From: Gp6-AA40 sp035764385
Lineage (GTDB): Bacteria > Acidobacteriota > Vicinamibacteria > Vicinamibacterales > UBA2999
Direction of reading: 5' to 3'
NCBI GenBank assembly: GCA_035764385.1
Contig: DASTZI010000430.1
Span: 1 to 46,256, forward strand
Length of the DNA stretch: 46,256 bases
The notes under the pieces are model-generated. The model saw only the letters and a program-made list of their open reading frames with translations. It searched no databases and was not told the DNA's origin. A program made the translations under genes and the position numbers. Below, one piece after another: positions 7,150 to 15,839 of this stretch (position 1 is its first letter; every line of letters starts with the position of its first letter).

Positions 7150-8529
7150 ATGCCCCTCAGGGTCGGAGTACTGATTGGATTCGTGTCGCTGGCGGCGGCC
7201 ACAGCGGCCCACGCCGCCGCGGATGCGACGCTCTTTCGCGTATTTCTGCGCGACGGCGCCTCGCTTGTCAGCTACGGTGAGTTCGCCCGAGTCGGCGATC
7301 AGGTTGTCTTCTCGATGCCCGTCGGCGGACCTGCAGACGAGCCGCGGTTGCATGTCGTATCCCTGCCGACAGCGGAGATCGACTGGCCACGGACGGATCG
7401 GTACGCGGCGGCGGTGCGGGCCCAACGTTATGCGGACACACGGGGCGAGGAGGATTTTGAGCGGCTGAGCAACGATATCGCGCGTGTGCTCAACGAGGTG
7501 GCGTTGTCGCCAGATAAGAACGCCGCCTTGAGCTCGGCCGAGCACGCCCGTGAGACGCTGGCCAACTGGCCGGCAACGCACTTCGGCTACCGGGAGCGTG
7601 ACGTCCGGGAGGTCGTGTCGCTGCTCGACGAAGCGATTTCGGATCTTCGCGCCGCCGCCGGTAAAAACGATTTCAGCCTTGCGCTCGTGGCCACGCCGGT
7701 GGAACCAGGGTCCGAACCGATACAGGGTGCGCCGAGCATCGTTGAACAGATAGAAGGGACATTCAAGGCCGCGCGGCTGGCGTCGCACGTCGCGGATCGT
7801 GTATCGCTGCTGCAGGAATCGCTGACGCTCGTCAAAGAAGCGGGATCGGCTCTTTCATCGTCAGAGGCGACCCGACTTCGCCGGCTGGCGGAAGATGAAA
7901 TTCACGCGGAAGCGGTCGTTGACGAGCGGTATGCCGGGCTGACGCGCCGGCTGATGACATCGGCTACCAACGCCGCCGGGCAGGCGCGGATCAGCGACGT
8001 CGAGCGCATCATCAACCGCGTGGCGAAGGAGGATGCCCAGCTAGGCCGTCGCAGGCCGGAGGTTGTGCAGGCACTCGACGCCTCGCTGCAGGTACAGCTC
8101 GATAATGCCCGCCGCCTGCGTCTGCTGCGCGATCGATGGCAGATTCGGCGTTCGACCTATCGACAGTACGAGCGCACGATCAACAGCCAACTCCTGCAGC
8201 TCGTGAAGATACAGCCGTCACTCGACGCGATCCGGCGTCTGACCGGGCCGCCACCCACCACGCTCGTGTCGATTCGGAGCCGTCTGGCCGGCGGGGCCGA
8301 CCGCCTGCAGCGGATGGCGGTGCCCGATTTCCTGCGTCCGACACACGAACTGCTCGTCAGCGCCTGGAGATTCGCGGAAACGGCCGTTGACATCCGCTAC
8401 GACGCTGTCTCGTCGGGCAATGTCGCCGTCGCATTGCAGGCCTCTTCATCTGCGGCTGGCGCCCTGCTTATGGTCGACAAGGTCCAGCACGAAATCCGCG
8501 CGCTGCTCGAACCGCCTCGTCTCGAGTGA
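7150..8529 (+). CDS. Exported helical protein of unknown function, coupled to addB
   Basis: A 459-residue protein I do not recognise. Residues 1-22 look like a Sec signal peptide (VGVLIGFVSLAAATAAHA). A short beta-rich segment follows (TLFRVFLRDGASLVSYGEFARVGDQVVFSMPVG), with a look of a small OB- or SH3-like domain, and the rest is long amphipathic helices rich in Ala, Arg, Glu and Leu (about 85-455), probably coiled. ATG 7150 is preferred over upstream in-frame starts because the signal sequence begins there. Its TGA overlaps the GTG start of addB (GTGA at 8526-8529), so the two are translationally coupled. An envelope protein joined to a cytoplasmic recombination nuclease is odd; it may be only an operon accident. 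Confidence 0.75.
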   Translation: MPLRVGVLIGFVSLAAATAAHAAADATLFRVFLRDGASLVSYGEFARVGDQVVFSMPVGGPADEPRLHVVSLPTAEIDWPRTDRYAAAVRAQRYADTRGEEDFERLSNDIARVLNEVALSPDKNAALSSAEHARETLANWPATHFGYRERDVREVVSLLDEAISDLRAAAGKNDFSLALVATPVEPGSEPIQGAPSIVEQIEGTFKAARLASHVADRVSLLQESLTLVKEAGSALSSSEATRLRRLAEDEIHAEAVVDERYAGLTRRLMTSATNAAGQARISDVERIINRVAKEDAQLGRRRPEVVQALDASLQVQLDNARRLRLLRDRWQIRRSTYRQYERTINSQLLQLVKIQPSLDAIRRLTGPPPTTLVSIRSRLAGGADRLQRMAVPDFLRPTHELLVSAWRFAETAVDIRYDAVSSGNVAVALQASSSAAGALLMVDKVQHEIRALLEPPRLE

Positions 8530-11423
8530 TCACACCCCGCACGACCCGACTCGTGCGGGCGGCGGACCTCCAGTCGTTTCGAAGCATCCTGGCCGCGCTC
8601 GCGACGGAGGGTTCTCCGTTCGATGCCCGCAACCGCCTGATCGTCGTGCCGACACGCGCCGCAGCGCATCACCTGCTGCGTTCGATTGAAGACCGCCTGC
8701 GCGGGCCCGCCGCAACCGTGCTGCCCGATATGGTGACGCGAGGCGAACTGCACGATCGATTGTTCCAGCGCGTGCCGCATCATGAGCGTCCGCTCACGGT
8801 TCAGGAGCGGGAGGCGCTGCTGACCGCTGCCAGCGGGGCAACGGTCGACGCCGGTGTGAAGCCGCCGTTCCGCATTCGGCCGGGACTCGTCGGGGCCATG
8901 CTCGAATTCTTCGATTCGCTGAAGCGGCACCAGAAGTCGGTGGACGACTTCGAGCGTCTGGTGCTCGGCAGGCTGGATGGCGGCGCGGACCACGATCGAG
9001 GCGCGGAACGGCTCGTTCGTCAGACCCGTTTCCTCGCTGCGGCGTTCCGGGAATTCGAACGACGTTGCGAGGCTGGGGAAGTCGACGAACACGGCATCCG
9101 CGAACGCTTGCTCGCCGCAGAAGGCGATCAACCGTGGCGCCACGTGATCGTCGCCGTGCGCGATCGGGCCGCGGATCGATACGGTCTCTATCCCGTTGAC
9201 TGGGATCTTCTTGCGCGCCTCCCCAAACTACGGCGTGTCGATGTCGTGGTGACCGACGCAACGCTGGCGGGCAGTTTTCACGAGCGAATCCATCAGTGGC
9301 TGCCGGGAATCGAGGAAGTGCGTGCGGAGTCCAATAGTGGAGCGCTGCCGCTTCTTGACCTCTGCGACGCCGTCCCGGCCGCCTGCGTGATCAGTCGCGA
9401 TCGAGAGGATGAAATTACTGAATTCGCTCGATGGGTACGCGAGGACGTGGCCGCTGATGGCGCCCCTCTGGACCGCACTGCGCTCGTCGTACGGCAGCGG
9501 CTGCCGTACGTGTATCTCGCGCGCGAAGTGTTTCGCACCACCGGCATCCCGCATCAGATGTTCGACGCGCTTCCGCTCGCGGCCGAACCGTACGCCGCCA
9601 TCGTAGACGTCCTGTTTTCGTGCATCAGTGGGAATTTCGCACGTGTGCCAGGTGTCGCGCTGTTGCGTTCGCCACACCTGCAATTCACCACCGCTGAAGG
9701 TCAGATGCTTCGTCTCGCAGAGGTGACCGCACTCGACCGCGCACTGAGCGAAGCCGGCTATCTGGGCGGACTCGATGCGCTCGAGCGGCTCCACGTCGCC
9801 TGGCGTGCAGAGGGAGCGCGCATGTCAAGGGGCGCCGTAGCTGGCGTGTCGGTGTTGGAGGTCATTGCGCGCGAACTCGAGCCGCTGCGCGCGAATGCAA
9901 CGGTCGCCGATCACCTCGATCGCGTTGTGACATTTCTGAGCGGGCATGCCGCTGTGCCTCGCGCCGGTGAGATGGACGACTCGCTCGTTTCGCGTCAGCT
10001 TCGCGCGCGCTCCGCCGTTCTCGGCCTGATGCGTGCGCTTCGCGATGCCTACCGGCGCTTCTCCTTCGGTCGAGTGTCCTTTGACGAGGTCGCGGCGATG
10101 GTGCGGAGGCACATCGAAGTCCACACGTTCGCGTCGAAGACCGGCGAATCGGGTGTGCATCTCGTGGATGCCGACAGCGCGCCGTTTGGGGAGTTCGATC
10201 ACGTCCAGCTCGCCGGTCTGGTCGATGGCGAGTGGCCGGAGAAACCGCACCGCAACATCTTTTATTCGCCGTCGATCCTGCGGGATCTCGGATGGCCCGC
10301 CGATGCCGATCGGCTCGAATCGGTGCGCAGCGCGTTCTCGGATCTGCGGCAACTGGCGCGAAAGAAACTTATCGTCTCGACGTTCTCGCTCGAGCACGAT
10401 TCCCTGGTCACGCCTTCGGTGCTCCTGGACCAGATCGCAGAACCTCGCGAACCCATAACCATCGAATCCCGAACCCCGAACCCCGAATCCCGGGTGGTGT
10501 TATCCGAAACCGCGCGCTCCTGGGCCGCGTGGCGACTCGAGCGATCGACCGATTCGATTCCAACCGGGCGAACCGACGGACATACCGCAGGTGGATACGC
10601 CGTGAGCGCGCTCGAGCGGTATCAGGACTGCCCATTTCAGTTTTTTGCGTCACACGTGCTGCGGCTCGACGAGGCTCCCGAGGACGAACCGTCGTTGTCG
10701 CCGCGAGCCCGCGGCCGCTTCATCCACGAGGTCTTTCAACGATTCTTCGAGCGGTGGGACGAACGCGGCGAGCGGACTATTAGGCCCGAACATGTCGATG
10801 CCGCACGCGCACTGTTCGCGGACGTTGCCGAGCCACTGCTCGCGACGCTCCCCGAAGCCGACGCGGCGCTCGAGCGGACGCGATTGTTCGGCTCGGCGAT
10901 TTCGGTCGGCATCGTCGATGTCGTCCTCGGACTCGAGGCGTCCCGTCCCGTCGACGTCGTTGATCGCTGGCTGGAGTATCGCCTCGACGGCTCGTTTTCA
11001 CTTGGAAACGAGGATGGGCGGACCGTGCCGCTGCGGGGTGTCGCCGACCGCATCGACCTGTTGAGCGGCCGGCGTCTTCGCGTCATCGACTACAAGACCG
11101 GATATCCGCCGCAGCCAAAACGGGCACTGCAAGTACCGGTATACGCGTTGTGCGCCCAGGAACGGCTGGCCGAGCGTGGCGAAGGCGAGTGGCGCGTCGA
11201 TGAAGCGGCCTATGTCGCGTTCAGTGGAAAACGCCCGTTCGTATCGGTGATCAGCACCCGCAACGATCAGGATGCCGTGCTTGCGGACGCGCGAGCACGG
11301 CTGCTCGACGTTGTCGGCGGCATCGAGCGCGGAGAATTCCCCGTGCGGCCGTACGAGACGCGGATCTGTTCGTATTGCGCCTATCCGTCGGTCTGCCGCA
11401 AGGATTACGTGGGTGATGAGTAA
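8526..11423 (+). CDS. addB: AddB-like subunit of AddAB helicase-nuclease
   Basis: The second subunit of AddAB, which resects double-strand DNA ends for RecA-dependent repair. The 965 residues divide into an SF1-like region (1 to about 640) and a C-terminal RecB-type PD-(D/E)XK nuclease. The N-terminus (LIVVPTRAAAHHL, about 38-50) lacks a Walker A loop, as in alphaproteobacterial AddB, so this half is probably not an active motor. The nuclease shows GRFIHEVFQRFF and VIDYKTG (about 853-859). Four cysteines able to hold a [4Fe-4S] cluster are Cys702 (YQDCPFQFF) and Cys948, Cys951 and Cys957 (CSYCAYPSVC). A heptad array at 10463-10497 encodes ESRTPNPES in the linker before the nuclease. The start is GTG, overlapping the upstream stop; the stop overlaps the addA ATG. 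Confidence 0.88.
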   Translation: MITPRTTRLVRAADLQSFRSILAALATEGSPFDARNRLIVVPTRAAAHHLLRSIEDRLRGPAATVLPDMVTRGELHDRLFQRVPHHERPLTVQEREALLTAASGATVDAGVKPPFRIRPGLVGAMLEFFDSLKRHQKSVDDFERLVLGRLDGGADHDRGAERLVRQTRFLAAAFREFERRCEAGEVDEHGIRERLLAAEGDQPWRHVIVAVRDRAADRYGLYPVDWDLLARLPKLRRVDVVVTDATLAGSFHERIHQWLPGIEEVRAESNSGALPLLDLCDAVPAACVISRDREDEITEFARWVREDVAADGAPLDRTALVVRQRLPYVYLAREVFRTTGIPHQMFDALPLAAEPYAAIVDVLFSCISGNFARVPGVALLRSPHLQFTTAEGQMLRLAEVTALDRALSEAGYLGGLDALERLHVAWRAEGARMSRGAVAGVSVLEVIARELEPLRANATVADHLDRVVTFLSGHAAVPRAGEMDDSLVSRQLRARSAVLGLMRALRDAYRRFSFGRVSFDEVAAMVRRHIEVHTFASKTGESGVHLVDADSAPFGEFDHVQLAGLVDGEWPEKPHRNIFYSPSILRDLGWPADADRLESVRSAFSDLRQLARKKLIVSTFSLEHDSLVTPSVLLDQIAEPREPITIESRTPNPESRVVLSETARSWAAWRLERSTDSIPTGRTDGHTAGGYAVSALERYQDCPFQFFASHVLRLDEAPEDEPSLSPRARGRFIHEVFQRFFERWDERGERTIRPEHVDAARALFADVAEPLLATLPEADAALERTRLFGSAISVGIVDVVLGLEASRPVDVVDRWLEYRLDGSFSLGNEDGRTVPLRGVADRIDLLSGRRLRVIDYKTGYPPQPKRALQVPVYALCAQERLAERGEGEWRVDEAAYVAFSGKRPFVSVISTRNDQDAVLADARARLLDVVGGIERGEFPVRPYETRICSYCAYPSVCRKDYVGDE
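10463..10497. repeat. Heptad array inside addB (CGAATCC/CGAACCC)
   Basis: Units CGAATCC, CGAACCC, CGAACCC, CGAATCC and CGGGTGG follow one another with a perfect 7-base period. The array reads in frame as part of the linker between the helicase-like and nuclease domains and has only a C-rich arm ending in GGG. Three heptads equal seven codons, so the peptide repeats every seven residues. Confidence 0.85.
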
Positions 11424-14400
11424 GGCCCTCGATCAGGATCCGGTCGAATCGCGCATCGATGCGCGCGACCGTGAGGGACGTCTCCACGCGGTCGACCCGC
11501 GCTACAACGTCGCGCTCGAAGCGTCGGCTGGAACAGGCAAGACACGCGTGCTCGTCGAACGGTATGTCAATCTGCTGCGTGCCGGCGTCGACCCGTCGAA
11601 CATCCTTGCGATGACCTTCACTCGCAAGGCGGCAGCCGAGATGCGCGAGCGGATCATCGGAACGCTGCGCGATGCGGCCGCACGCGGCGAGATTGCCCCG
11701 GCACGCTGGCGTGAGCTTCGCGACCGCACAGACGACATTGCGATCAGTACCATTGACGCCTTCTGCTTGTCGTTGCTGCGGGAGTTTCCGCTCGAAGCTG
11801 ACCTCGATCCCGGGTTCGATGTCGCCGACGAAACGGAGGTTCCACGGCTGATTGACGAGTCACTCGATCGGGCGTTGCGCACATGCCGCAGCCTGGCTCG
11901 AGCGGACGAACACGTGGCGCTCGTGTTCGCTCAGCTTGGTGATCGCCGTGCACGCCGAGGACTCGCGGCGATGCTCAACAGACGGTTGGTTGCGCCGGCG
12001 ATTCTCAACAGGTATCTGCAGAGCGGCCCCGCGGATCTCACGGTGGCAGTTGTTACCCACCGCGGCGCCGCCGCGCTGCTTGGCGTATTCACCGCGATGG
12101 CCCGCGGGCTTGACGGTTTTCTCGAAACCGGCCCACCTGAACCGTCGTTCCTGCTGCTTGCACGCCACCTACGGCGGTTGGAAGCGAGCCTTGCCACGAG
12201 AACTCCGCTCGACCCGGCACACCTTCAGGCCACCTACGCGCGCGCACGCGAGCACTTCCTGACGGATCTGGGTGAACCGCGGAAACGGATTGCGTTCACC
12301 AAAGCACAGTTCGTATCCGAGAGAGTGTGGGCGGCACATCGCGACCTCATCGTCACTCATGCCCCGTCGATCCGGGGAACCTTCGATCGCTACAAACGTG
12401 ACCTGAATGTGCTCGTGTCCCGCGGCATCCTGCGTATGTACCGGATCGCGGAGACCGAGTATCGCCGCACGCTGGACGCGCACGCCGCCCTCGACTTCGC
12501 CGACTTGCTGCAGCGAACGCTCGACCTGCTGCGGCAGATGGACGAATTCGCGCAGAGCCGCTATCGCCTCGAATCGAGATACCACCACGTGCTCGTCGAC
12601 GAGTTTCAGGACACGAGCCGTGCGCAATGGGAACTGGTCTCGCTGCTGGTGCAATCGTGGGGCGAGGGAGCCGGCCTGGCCGCGTCGGGTCCGCTTCCTC
12701 CTTCGATCTTCATCGTTGGCGATCGCAAACAGTCGATCTACGCGTTCCGCGACGCCGACGTGTCGATCCTTGACGATGCCTGCCGGTATATCGACGCGCT
12801 TCGGCCCGAAGGGAACGCACGACGCACCATCTCGCGGAGCTTCAGAGCCGTTCCGGCGCTGCTCGCATTTGTCAACGATGTGGGCCGCGACGTTCCGAAG
12901 ATCGACCACCGGAGTGACGCCTTCCGCTATGCGGAAGAGGATCAGTTCCCGGTCGACGGAAAGCTTGCTGTCATCGTCGGAGGATCGTCGAGCGCTGTTC
13001 CATGTTCCGCTCTCGGCCTAATCACGGCCGACAGTCCGGAAGCATGCGCCGACGCCACTGCTGCGGAAATTGCGCGGCTGCTGGAAGAGGCAACCGTCGT
13101 TCGGGACAAGACGACCGGCGCTGCACGCCGGATGACGCCGTCGGATGTCGCCATCCTGTTCCGGACACGCGACTCGCATCGTGAGTACGAGGCGGCGCTC
13201 GAGCGGCGTGGCATCGGCGCGTACGTCTACAAAGGCCTTGGGTTTTTCGACGCCGACGAAATCAAGGACGTGCTCGCGCTGCTGTGGTATCTCGCCGACC
13301 CGCTGTCGGACATGCGTGCGGCGGCGCTCTTGCGCTCGCGCTTTGCGCGGATCTCGGATGAAGCGCTTCGCCGCCTGGCGCCGCATATCGCGGCCGCGCT
13401 CGGCGGTTCGCCGGCCGGTGCGGCGCTCGATGCGCTCGATGCGGCCGATGCGGCCACGCTCAGCCGGTTGCGGGATGCATGCGCGAAATGGCGTTATCTG
13501 GTTGATCGAGTTCCCGCTGCCGAACTGCTCGATATCGTGCTCGCCGACTCCGCCTATTTCGTCGAGATGCAAGGACCACGGCTGCCGCAGGCCCGCGAGA
13601 ACCTGAAGAAGATTCGCGCCCTGATCCGGCGAATTCAGAACCGCGGTTACGCGACGGTCGGCCGAATCGCCGCGCACCTGGATCGCCTCGCCGTCGGTGA
13701 TGAATCCAATGCGGTTATCGATGCGATGGACGCCGTCAACCTAATGACCGTGCACGCCGCAAAGGGGCTGGAGTTTCCAATCGTCTTCGTGGTGAACCTC
13801 GCGCGTGGAACAGGTGGCTTCCGCGATCCGATTCGCGTTGTGGCGGGCGCAGGCGAACGCGACGTGTCGGTGGCCGTTGGCGACTTCAGATCCGATGCCG
13901 ACGAGGACGCCGCGGCGAGGGAAGCGGAGGAGAGCAAGCGTCTCCTTTACGTCGCGCTCACGCGCGCACGCGATCGTCTGTACCTGGGAAGCGTGTTGAA
14001 GGACGGTACGATGCAGCCCGGCCGCGGAAGCCTTGCGGCGGTGCTCCCGCAAGCGCTCATCGATCAGTTCGCCGCAGCCGGTGACGAGATCGAATGGCGC
14101 GCGTCGTCAGGCACCGTGCACAGACTGCGCCTCATCCGGGATTCGGGATTCGGGCCTCGGGATCCGAGCCCCATGAACCCAGAACCAACGAACCGCGAAT
14201 CCCGAATCCCGAGTCCCGGCACGGTTGCATCTCTCCAGCCCCTCGCCGACCCTGCGCCGGCGCGTCGCTCCGTCGCGGCTATGGCGTCGGCAGAAACCGG
14301 GCGAGGCGGCTTCGACCCGCCGCCGGCCACATCTGGTCGTCTCGTCGGAACGCTTGTGCATCGGCTGCTTCAGCGGATTGGGATCGGTGATCCGGGATCC

Positions 14401-14808
14401 GGCGCCCAAAATCCGCCGCCGATTCGAGACGTGGCGGTCGAGATGGTTCGCAGTAACGAAGTTGATGACTCCGACGATCTCCAGCGCATCGTCAATGCGG
14501 CCGTTGAGACGTACGAGGCGATCTGCGCCTGCGAGGACGTCCGCGTCCTCTATCAGACGGGTCGTGCGCTGCATGAAATTCCCTTTACGATGTCGCTCGA
14601 CGGGCGGATCGTCCGCGGAACGATCGATTGCGTGGTTGAAACCGCCCCTGGCGCGTTCACCATCCTGGAATTCAAGACCGGACGTGCGCGGCCGGAGGAT
14701 AGCCAGCAGGTCCAACTGTATTTGCAGGCATTGAGGCAGGTCTTTCCCGGTGCGCCGATCAACGCGCGGGTCGTCTATGCGGCCGGCGGGTCGGTCCTTC
14801 TGGTGTAA
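11416..14808 (+). CDS. addA: AddA subunit: UvrD-like helicase with C-terminal RecB-type nuclease
   Basis: The motor subunit of AddAB. The 1130 residues carry all SF1A motifs: Walker A ASAGTGKT (36-43), TFTRKAAAEMRER (motif Ia), VDEFQDTSRAQWE (Walker B), VGDRKQSIYAFRDAD (motif III), LMTVHAAKGLEFPIVFV (motif V) and RLLYVALTRARDRLYLG (motif VI). The C-terminal nuclease shows LHEIPFTMSLDGRIVRGTIDCVV and FTILEFKTGRA, with a later QVQLYLQAL helix. ATG 11416 overlaps the addB stop (ATGAGTAA), giving close coupling. Two heptad elements are translated within it: 14137-14211, between motif VI and the nuclease domain, and 14381-14401. Both fall in predicted linkers, so the enzyme should still fold. Confidence 0.95.
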   Translation: MSKALDQDPVESRIDARDREGRLHAVDPRYNVALEASAGTGKTRVLVERYVNLLRAGVDPSNILAMTFTRKAAAEMRERIIGTLRDAAARGEIAPARWRELRDRTDDIAISTIDAFCLSLLREFPLEADLDPGFDVADETEVPRLIDESLDRALRTCRSLARADEHVALVFAQLGDRRARRGLAAMLNRRLVAPAILNRYLQSGPADLTVAVVTHRGAAALLGVFTAMARGLDGFLETGPPEPSFLLLARHLRRLEASLATRTPLDPAHLQATYARAREHFLTDLGEPRKRIAFTKAQFVSERVWAAHRDLIVTHAPSIRGTFDRYKRDLNVLVSRGILRMYRIAETEYRRTLDAHAALDFADLLQRTLDLLRQMDEFAQSRYRLESRYHHVLVDEFQDTSRAQWELVSLLVQSWGEGAGLAASGPLPPSIFIVGDRKQSIYAFRDADVSILDDACRYIDALRPEGNARRTISRSFRAVPALLAFVNDVGRDVPKIDHRSDAFRYAEEDQFPVDGKLAVIVGGSSSAVPCSALGLITADSPEACADATAAEIARLLEEATVVRDKTTGAARRMTPSDVAILFRTRDSHREYEAALERRGIGAYVYKGLGFFDADEIKDVLALLWYLADPLSDMRAAALLRSRFARISDEALRRLAPHIAAALGGSPAGAALDALDAADAATLSRLRDACAKWRYLVDRVPAAELLDIVLADSAYFVEMQGPRLPQARENLKKIRALIRRIQNRGYATVGRIAAHLDRLAVGDESNAVIDAMDAVNLMTVHAAKGLEFPIVFVVNLARGTGGFRDPIRVVAGAGERDVSVAVGDFRSDADEDAAAREAEESKRLLYVALTRARDRLYLGSVLKDGTMQPGRGSLAAVLPQALIDQFAAAGDEIEWRASSGTVHRLRLIRDSGFGPRDPSPMNPEPTNRESRIPSPGTVASLQPLADPAPARRSVAAMASAETGRGGFDPPPATSGRLVGTLVHRLLQRIGIGDPGSGAQNPPPIRDVAVEMVRSNEVDDSDDLQRIVNAAVETYEAICACEDVRVLYQTGRALHEIPFTMSLDGRIVRGTIDCVVETAPGAFTILEFKTGRARPEDSQQVQLYLQALRQVFPGAPINARVVYAAGGSVLLV
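14137..14211. repeat. Heptad palindrome inside addA (GGGATTC type)
   Basis: Bases 14137-14152 (CGGGATTCGGGATTCG) are the exact reverse complement of 14196-14211, a 16-bp stem around a 43-base loop that itself contains imperfect heptads. It is translated as a linker containing RDSGFGPRDPSP and RESRIPSPG. The whole element is in frame and has no stop codon. Confidence 0.9.
14381..14401. repeat. Short heptad array inside addA (GGATCNG type)
   Basis: GGATCGG, TGATCCG and GGATCCG make three 7-base units that translate within RIGIGDPGSGAQ. The unit is the same as in the array upstream of the amidase gene at 22830-22864. Confidence 0.6.
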
Positions 14809-14848
14809 AAACGCACCGAACCGGGCAAATTCGGACAAATCCCAGCTC

Positions 14849-14904
14849 TTCTGCGTTGCGGACCACAATTCTGCGTTGCGCCAGCAGATCCCATCTCCTA
14901 CAAT
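14849..14904 (+). promoter_or_regulatory. Sigma-70-type promoter with a 12-base direct repeat over the -35
   Basis: TTGCGC (14876-14881) and TACAAT (14899-14904) are 17 bases apart. The 12-mer TTCTGCGTTGCG occurs at 14849-14860 and again at 14869-14880, 20 bases apart (about two helical turns), the second copy covering most of the -35 box. This geometry suits an operator for a regulator binding two sites on one face of the DNA. AGGGGAG at 14911-14917 lies in the leader. Confidence 0.55.
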
Positions 14905-14951
14905 CGCTTTTAGGGGAGTTCACGATATTGGCGATCAACGAGGAGACTCGA

Positions 14952-15173
14952 GTGGTACTGACGTGTCCGAGCTGCGGGAACGACCAGAATTTTCTGGTGA
15001 AGACGCTGCAGATGCATGTCGTCCACATCGACGAGTCGCGTGTGGAAGTTTCGGAAGAAGGACGTCCCGCCGTACTGGAAGTGCTGTGCGACGAGTGCGA
15101 GACCGCACTCAATATCGACGAGATCGACGAAGGCCTGCGTAAAGAGCTGCTGCTGACGCTCGGCGCACGCTAA
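14952..15173 (+). CDS. Small CxxC zinc-binding protein
   Basis: A 73-residue cytoplasmic protein with two Cys pairs, CPSCG near residue 5 and CDECE near residue 48, expected to form one zinc ribbon, and an acidic C-terminal helix (IDEIDEGLRKELLLTLGAR). It resembles CpXC-type small zinc proteins of unknown role. GTG 14952 is chosen because GAGGAG ends 6 bases before it; an in-frame TTG at 14928 with AGGGGAG 9 bases upstream is an alternative and would add eight residues. The promoter at 14876-14904 fits either start. Its TAA shares four bases with the stop of a second zinc-ribbon gene on the opposite strand. Confidence 0.75.
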   Translation: MVLTCPSCGNDQNFLVKTLQMHVVHIDESRVEVSEEGRPAVLEVLCDECETALNIDEIDEGLRKELLLTLGAR

Positions 15174-15328
15174 CCCTCCTCGGCTTCCTCGAAGTAGTCG
15201 CATTCCGGGCAGACCCACTCGCGGAATTTCGAGGTCCGGGTCTGCGCCGTACCCGGCACGCGATCGATCATCTCTCGTTCACGCAGCTGCATCGTTTCGC
15301 CGCACATCGGACATTCTTTGGGTCCCAT
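15170..15328 (-). CDS. 52-residue zinc-ribbon protein
   Basis: A short gene that length cut-offs would miss. It reads MGPKECPMCGETMQLRERE, a basic middle, then FREWVCPECDYFEEAEEG. Cys6, Cys9, Cys40 and Cys43 form two CPxC pairs typical of a zinc ribbon; the C-terminus is strongly acidic. ATG at 15328 is preceded on its strand by GAAGAGAAG. It converges on the CxxC gene with a 4-base tail-to-tail overlap (CTAA at 15170-15173). Function unknown. Two unrelated small zinc proteins end to end, followed by a third zinc-finger protein, suggest a shared theme but not a proven one. Confidence 0.75.
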   Translation of the reverse strand: MGPKECPMCGETMQLREREMIDRVPGTAQTRTSKFREWVCPECDYFEEAEEG

Positions 15329-15368
15329 TGACTTCTCTTCGAGCGGCCCCTATCGTAACAGCAGTTGA

Positions 15369-15839
15369 ATGGCCTGGAACGCGTTCGGTCGTTTCGGCGG
15401 GCATGCGATCGCAGTGCGCGGCGGCGAAGAGCCGCGTCACGATCGGCGATGGTTTGCCGACGAAGTCGCCATCGACTTCCCGTCGGTCGCCCCGGCCATT
15501 GAACGAATGCGCAGCGCCTTCGTCACGGAAGAGCAGACGAAGACGCTGACCGCCGCCCTCGAGATTTCTCCACGCGAAGCCATTGAAGGCGCCACCGTCC
15601 CGCTCGACGTTCCCGTGCGCTGCACGTGCCGTACATGCGGCGGACGCGGCGAGACGTGGGCGCACCCGTGCGGAACGTGCGCCGGGTCCGGCATCGAACT
15701 GATTTATCACCAGGTGCACATCTCAACCCCAGCCGGTGTCGAAGACGGCGCCTGCTTCCATTTCTCCGTCGCCGTCAGACACGACCTTTCCACGCGCATC
15801 GAACTGCGCGTCCTGGTCAGCCCGCCCGCCCGGGGTTAG
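15369..15839 (+). CDS. DnaJ-like zinc-finger protein without a J domain
   Basis: A 156-residue protein resembling the central and C-terminal part of DnaJ. Residues 60-85 (TAALEISPREAIEGATVPLDVPV) match the beginning of the DnaJ substrate-binding domain. Two CxxCxGxG repeats follow, CRTCGGRG (87-94) and CGTCAGSG (101-108), enough for one of the two DnaJ zinc sites, and the chain resumes the DnaJ-like fold (HQVHISTPAGVEDGACFHF). There is no HPD motif, so it cannot stimulate DnaK through a J domain by itself. The gene for a small membrane protein begins on the base after its stop codon, implying coupled translation. It could be a redox or zinc-dependent chaperone fragment recruited for a local task. 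Confidence 0.8.
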   Translation: MAWNAFGRFGGHAIAVRGGEEPRHDRRWFADEVAIDFPSVAPAIERMRSAFVTEEQTKTLTAALEISPREAIEGATVPLDVPVRCTCRTCGGRGETWAHPCGTCAGSGIELIYHQVHISTPAGVEDGACFHFSVAVRHDLSTRIELRVLVSPPARG

